Of a stretch of DNA of 7,068 bases, positions 5,358 through 7,068 are shown piece after piece. Each line of letters begins with the position of its first letter. Position 1 is the first letter of the stretch. A program made the position numbers and the translations under genes. Below the pieces are notes generated by a model. The model did no database searches. It was given only the letters and a program-made list of their open reading frames with translations, and was not told the origin of the DNA. This DNA comes from Bryobacterales bacterium (GTDB taxonomy: Bacteria; Acidobacteriota; Terriglobia; Bryobacterales; Bryobacteraceae), in the NCBI GenBank assembly GCA_003142355.1, contig PLMF01000314.1, positions 19,013 to 26,080 on the forward strand, written 5' to 3'.

Positions 5358-6581
5358 TTAAGTGTCCGCCAGTTCCCGCAGCCCTCGCAGGCCGAAGAGG
5401 TTGAACCCCTGGCCGGCCTTCCTGGCCGCAGTCAAGGGTTTGCCGCAGGCGGCGCGCGCCATCTGCGAAATGGCGCGCGTATAGAGCGAATCGTTCATGG
5501 CGATCGGAATGCCGCTGTCCTGCGCGGCCCGGATGGCGGCGTAGGCGTTGGGAATTTTCCAGTCCACCGGCCGCGTCAACGCCTTCGTGGCGCTGTCCTT
5601 GTCGATGTTGCTGAAACGCGAGTTGAACCGGTTGGCAACCACTTTCAGACGGCGGCACCCATCTCTGGCGGCAAGAAATGAGATCAACCGGTGCCCGTTG
5701 CGGAGCGACGCGAAAGTCATTTCCGTGACCAGATAGAGCGTGTCCGCCATGGCAAACAGCGTTTCCTGAGTATCGCCGCGACTGGATCCGGAATCCACCA
5801 CCACATAGTCGAACTCCTCGCGCAGAATCCGGAACAGCTTCTTGACGCTTTTGTCGTCGGCCAAATGAAAGAAGTCATAGCTTTCCGGAGCGCCCAGCAC
5901 CGCGAGGCCAGAGTCGTGCCGGATCAACAGAGTTGCCAGAAACTCACGGTCCAGCCGGGCAGCGCTCGCCAGCGCGTCCACCACCGAGAAAGTCGTGGTC
6001 ATGCCGAGCCCGGGGGCAATCTCACCCAGTTGAAAATCCATGTCTACCACGACCACTTTGGCGCCGCACTCCTTGGTCAGCGCCAGCGCAAAATTGAGAG
6101 CGATGGTGGTGACCCCAACACCGCCTTTCGAGGGCACAAAAACCAGCGCCTTCCCCAAAGGCTTCTTCTGATCGATCCCGCGCGAGTAGGTGCGAGTGAA
6201 CGCTTCGCCCACGGATTCCGGAAGGAATGGCTCAACCAGAAAATCGCGCGCGCCGGCTTGCATGGATCGACGCATCAAGGCTGAATCGTTCTTGGTGGAG
6301 GCGGCCATCACCGTGATGGCGGCGTCATGGCGGCCAATATTCTCAATCACATGAATCGCCTGCTCGACATCGTCATCCAGGTCCACAATGAGCACCTGGC
6401 AGCCCAGTTGTGCGAGGGCGGGAAGATCGTCACGCGACGGATAGGACCCGAACTCGTGAATCACGGGAGTGAACTGCGATCCCTCGAGCGCCGCGACCAG
6501 CGCCCGGCGCCGCGTGGCGTTGGGCATGACTATCGCGACCGAGAGAGCGGTCGGTGCATCGGAATCCGGAACATTGGGCAT
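5358..6581 (-). CDS. cpaE: CpaE/TadZ, pilus-localising MinD-like ATPase with a degenerate receiver domain
   Basis: The protein has 407 residues in two parts. Residues about 13-132 fold like a response-regulator receiver: VLIVDLD puts an Asp at 67 in the phosphoacceptor position and MQAGARDFLVEPF (107-119) closes the domain. However, the acidic pair of the first strand is absent (VAIVMPN) and the usual conserved Lys is Glu117, so it looks like a pseudo-receiver. Residues about 143-385 are MinD/ParA-like: deviant Walker A KGGVGVTT (152-159), VVVVDMDFQLGEIA (176-189) and FDYVVVDSGS (257-266). In the Walker A the signature Lys152 is kept but the P-loop Lys is Val157, a change often seen in this family. 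TadZ/CpaE proteins localise the Tad machine, often to a pole. The ATG at 6581 is chosen, with AGG about 9 bases upstream. A longer frame reaching 6842 overlaps cpaA and shows no homology. cpaF follows with no gap. Confidence 0.93.
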   Translation of the reverse strand: MPNVPDSDAPTALSVAIVMPNATRRRALVAALEGSQFTPVIHEFGSYPSRDDLPALAQLGCQVLIVDLDDDVEQAIHVIENIGRHDAAITVMAASTKNDSALMRRSMQAGARDFLVEPFLPESVGEAFTRTYSRGIDQKKPLGKALVFVPSKGGVGVTTIALNFALALTKECGAKVVVVDMDFQLGEIAPGLGMTTTFSVVDALASAARLDREFLATLLIRHDSGLAVLGAPESYDFFHLADDKSVKKLFRILREEFDYVVVDSGSSRGDTQETLFAMADTLYLVTEMTFASLRNGHRLISFLAARDGCRRLKVVANRFNSRFSNIDKDSATKALTRPVDWKIPNAYAAIRAAQDSGIPIAMNDSLYTRAISQMARAACGKPLTAARKAGQGFNLFGLRGLRELADT

Positions 6582-6621
6582 AGTAGAACCTGTCAACTGA
6601 TAGCTTTTACCGATCCTGCCG

Positions 6622-7068
6622 TCATCCTGCCAAAAAAGAAAAGAGGGTCCCGATCGCGATCGCCGGAGCGTAGGGCATGGTCCGCGCGGATGGGTTATCG
6701 AGAACCAAGCTGGGATGCGGATGTACACCCCTGGTCCAGAACGCCGAGACGAGATCGCCCGCACCTCCGAGCGATGCGCCCAGCGAGCGGTGGCATGCCG
6801 CCCAGACGAGCGCCAACACGCCGCCCGCGATGCCCGTTGCAACCAGTGCGAAACCCAGTTGCTCGGGACCGATCCACCCGCCCACCGCCGCGCACAGTTT
6901 CAAATCACCCATGCCCATCCCACGGAGCCAGCAGAGTATGCCCGTAACGGCGGCCGCGAGCGCTATGCCGCCCGTACTCTGTCCCAGACCTTGCATGCCG
7001 TAACTTGCCGTGTTCGCTATGACACCGGCGGCCAAAAACGGCAGCACGAGCCAGTTCGGGATGCGCCG
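6622..7068 (-). CDS. cpaA: CpaA/TadV prepilin peptidase (A24 family), C-terminal 148 residues; start lies off the right edge
   Basis: The visible frame begins at the window edge with RRIPNWLVLPFLAAG, the segment that in A24 peptidases directly follows the first catalytic Asp; that Asp would lie just outside the window. The second active-site motif GxGD is present as GMGDLKL (visible residues 52-58). Several hydrophobic helices flank it, and the C-terminus MPYAPAIAIGTLFSFLAG is typical of the family. The enzyme is a membrane aspartic protease that cuts the leader of Flp prepilins and pseudopilins after Gly. Possible substrates in this window are the two TadE-like proteins. The stop is TGA at 6624-6622. 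cpaE starts 40 bases downstream, without the cpaB and cpaC genes that often lie between. Family assignment is firm; the start cannot be judged. Confidence 0.92.
   Translation of the reverse strand, partial: RRIPNWLVLPFLAAGVIANTASYGMQGLGQSTGGIALAAAVTGILCWLRGMGMGDLKLCAAVGGWIGPEQLGFALVATGIAGGVLALVWAACHRSLGASLGGAGDLVSAFWTRGVHPHPSLVLDNPSARTMPYAPAIAIGTLFSFLAG

Noticed and set aside
4440..5681. Plus-strand frame of 413 codons opposite cpaF and the end of cpaE
   Set aside because: It lies entirely antisense to strongly conserved ATPase coding sequence; no domain or membrane segment is visible in it, and the length is explained by GC-rich codon bias on the other strand.
5691..6284. Plus-strand frame of 197 codons opposite cpaE
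   Set aside because: It is a shadow of the MinD-like domain, with no recognisable motif and a composition typical of an antisense frame.
6591..6596. TTGACA hexamer on the minus strand just before cpaE, a possible -35 box
   Set aside because: The position 17 bases downstream reads TGTTCC inside the coding region and no TATAAT-like box is present at suitable spacing, so an internal promoter is not supported.
6613..6631. Direct repeat of the 8-mer GGCAGGAT (minus strand) spanning the cpaA stop, 11-base period
   Set aside because: Only two short copies, partly coding, with no third copy and no pairing structure; chance is the simpler explanation.
6582..6842. Upstream extension of cpaE by 87 codons
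   Set aside because: The extension overlaps the cpaA coding region in another frame, is Arg-rich without homology, and the ATG at 6581 gives the normal family N-terminus with a usable Shine-Dalgarno.
1..7068. tRNA, rRNA, CRISPR arrays, insertion sequences and attachment sites
   Set aside because: Almost all bases are accounted for by closely spaced protein genes on one strand; no spaced repeats, transposase motifs or inverted repeat ends were seen.

Overview
The window is one continuous piece of a Tad/Flp (tight adherence, type IVc) pilus operon. Every supported gene lies on the minus strand, so transcription runs from the right edge to the left edge. Both ends are cut: the prepilin peptidase gene enters at base 7068 without its N-terminus, and a TadG-like gene leaves at base 1 after about 41 codons. 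The DNA is GC-rich and tightly packed, with almost no intergenic space. The gene content points to a Gram-negative, high-GC bacterium. The PilZ-TadE fusion and the DUF192 gene inside the operon remind me of Acidobacteriota (Solibacter/Bryobacter-like) tad loci, but that placement is a recollection and is not proven by the sequence.

In order of transcription: (1) cpaA/tadV, prepilin peptidase, 3' part (7068-6622); (2) cpaE/tadZ, a localisation ATPase with a degenerate receiver domain (6581-5358); (3) cpaF/tadA, the secretion ATPase (5357-4077); (4) tadB (4042-3074) and (5) tadC (3063-2155), the two inner-membrane platform proteins; (6) a 31-codon single-membrane-segment microprotein with a strong Shine-Dalgarno (2110-2015); (7) a DUF192 protein (about 1946-1470); (8) a PilZ domain fused to a TadE-like pseudopilin (1473-574); (9) a classical short TadE pseudopilin (577-122); (10) the start of a TadG-like protein (125-1). 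Genes 7 to 10 are chained by stop/start overlaps with non-ATG starts (GTGA, GTGA, TTGA), a sign of translational coupling.

Together the genes would place the machine (CpaE), power it (CpaF), form its inner-membrane base (TadB, TadC), mature the pilins (CpaA) and supply minor pilins (two TadE types, TadG). The major Flp pilin, CpaB and the secretin CpaC/RcpA are not in the window. In particular they are absent from between cpaA and cpaE, so they must lie outside if they are present.

The most interesting element is gene 8. A PilZ domain with both c-di-GMP-binding signature motifs sits N-terminal to an intact prepilin cleavage site, so the peptidase from the same operon could cut the receptor domain off the pseudopilin. 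The same gene carries a run of ten G residues just after its start. A slip of one base in either direction would truncate the protein, which makes the tract a candidate phase-variation switch for the same component.
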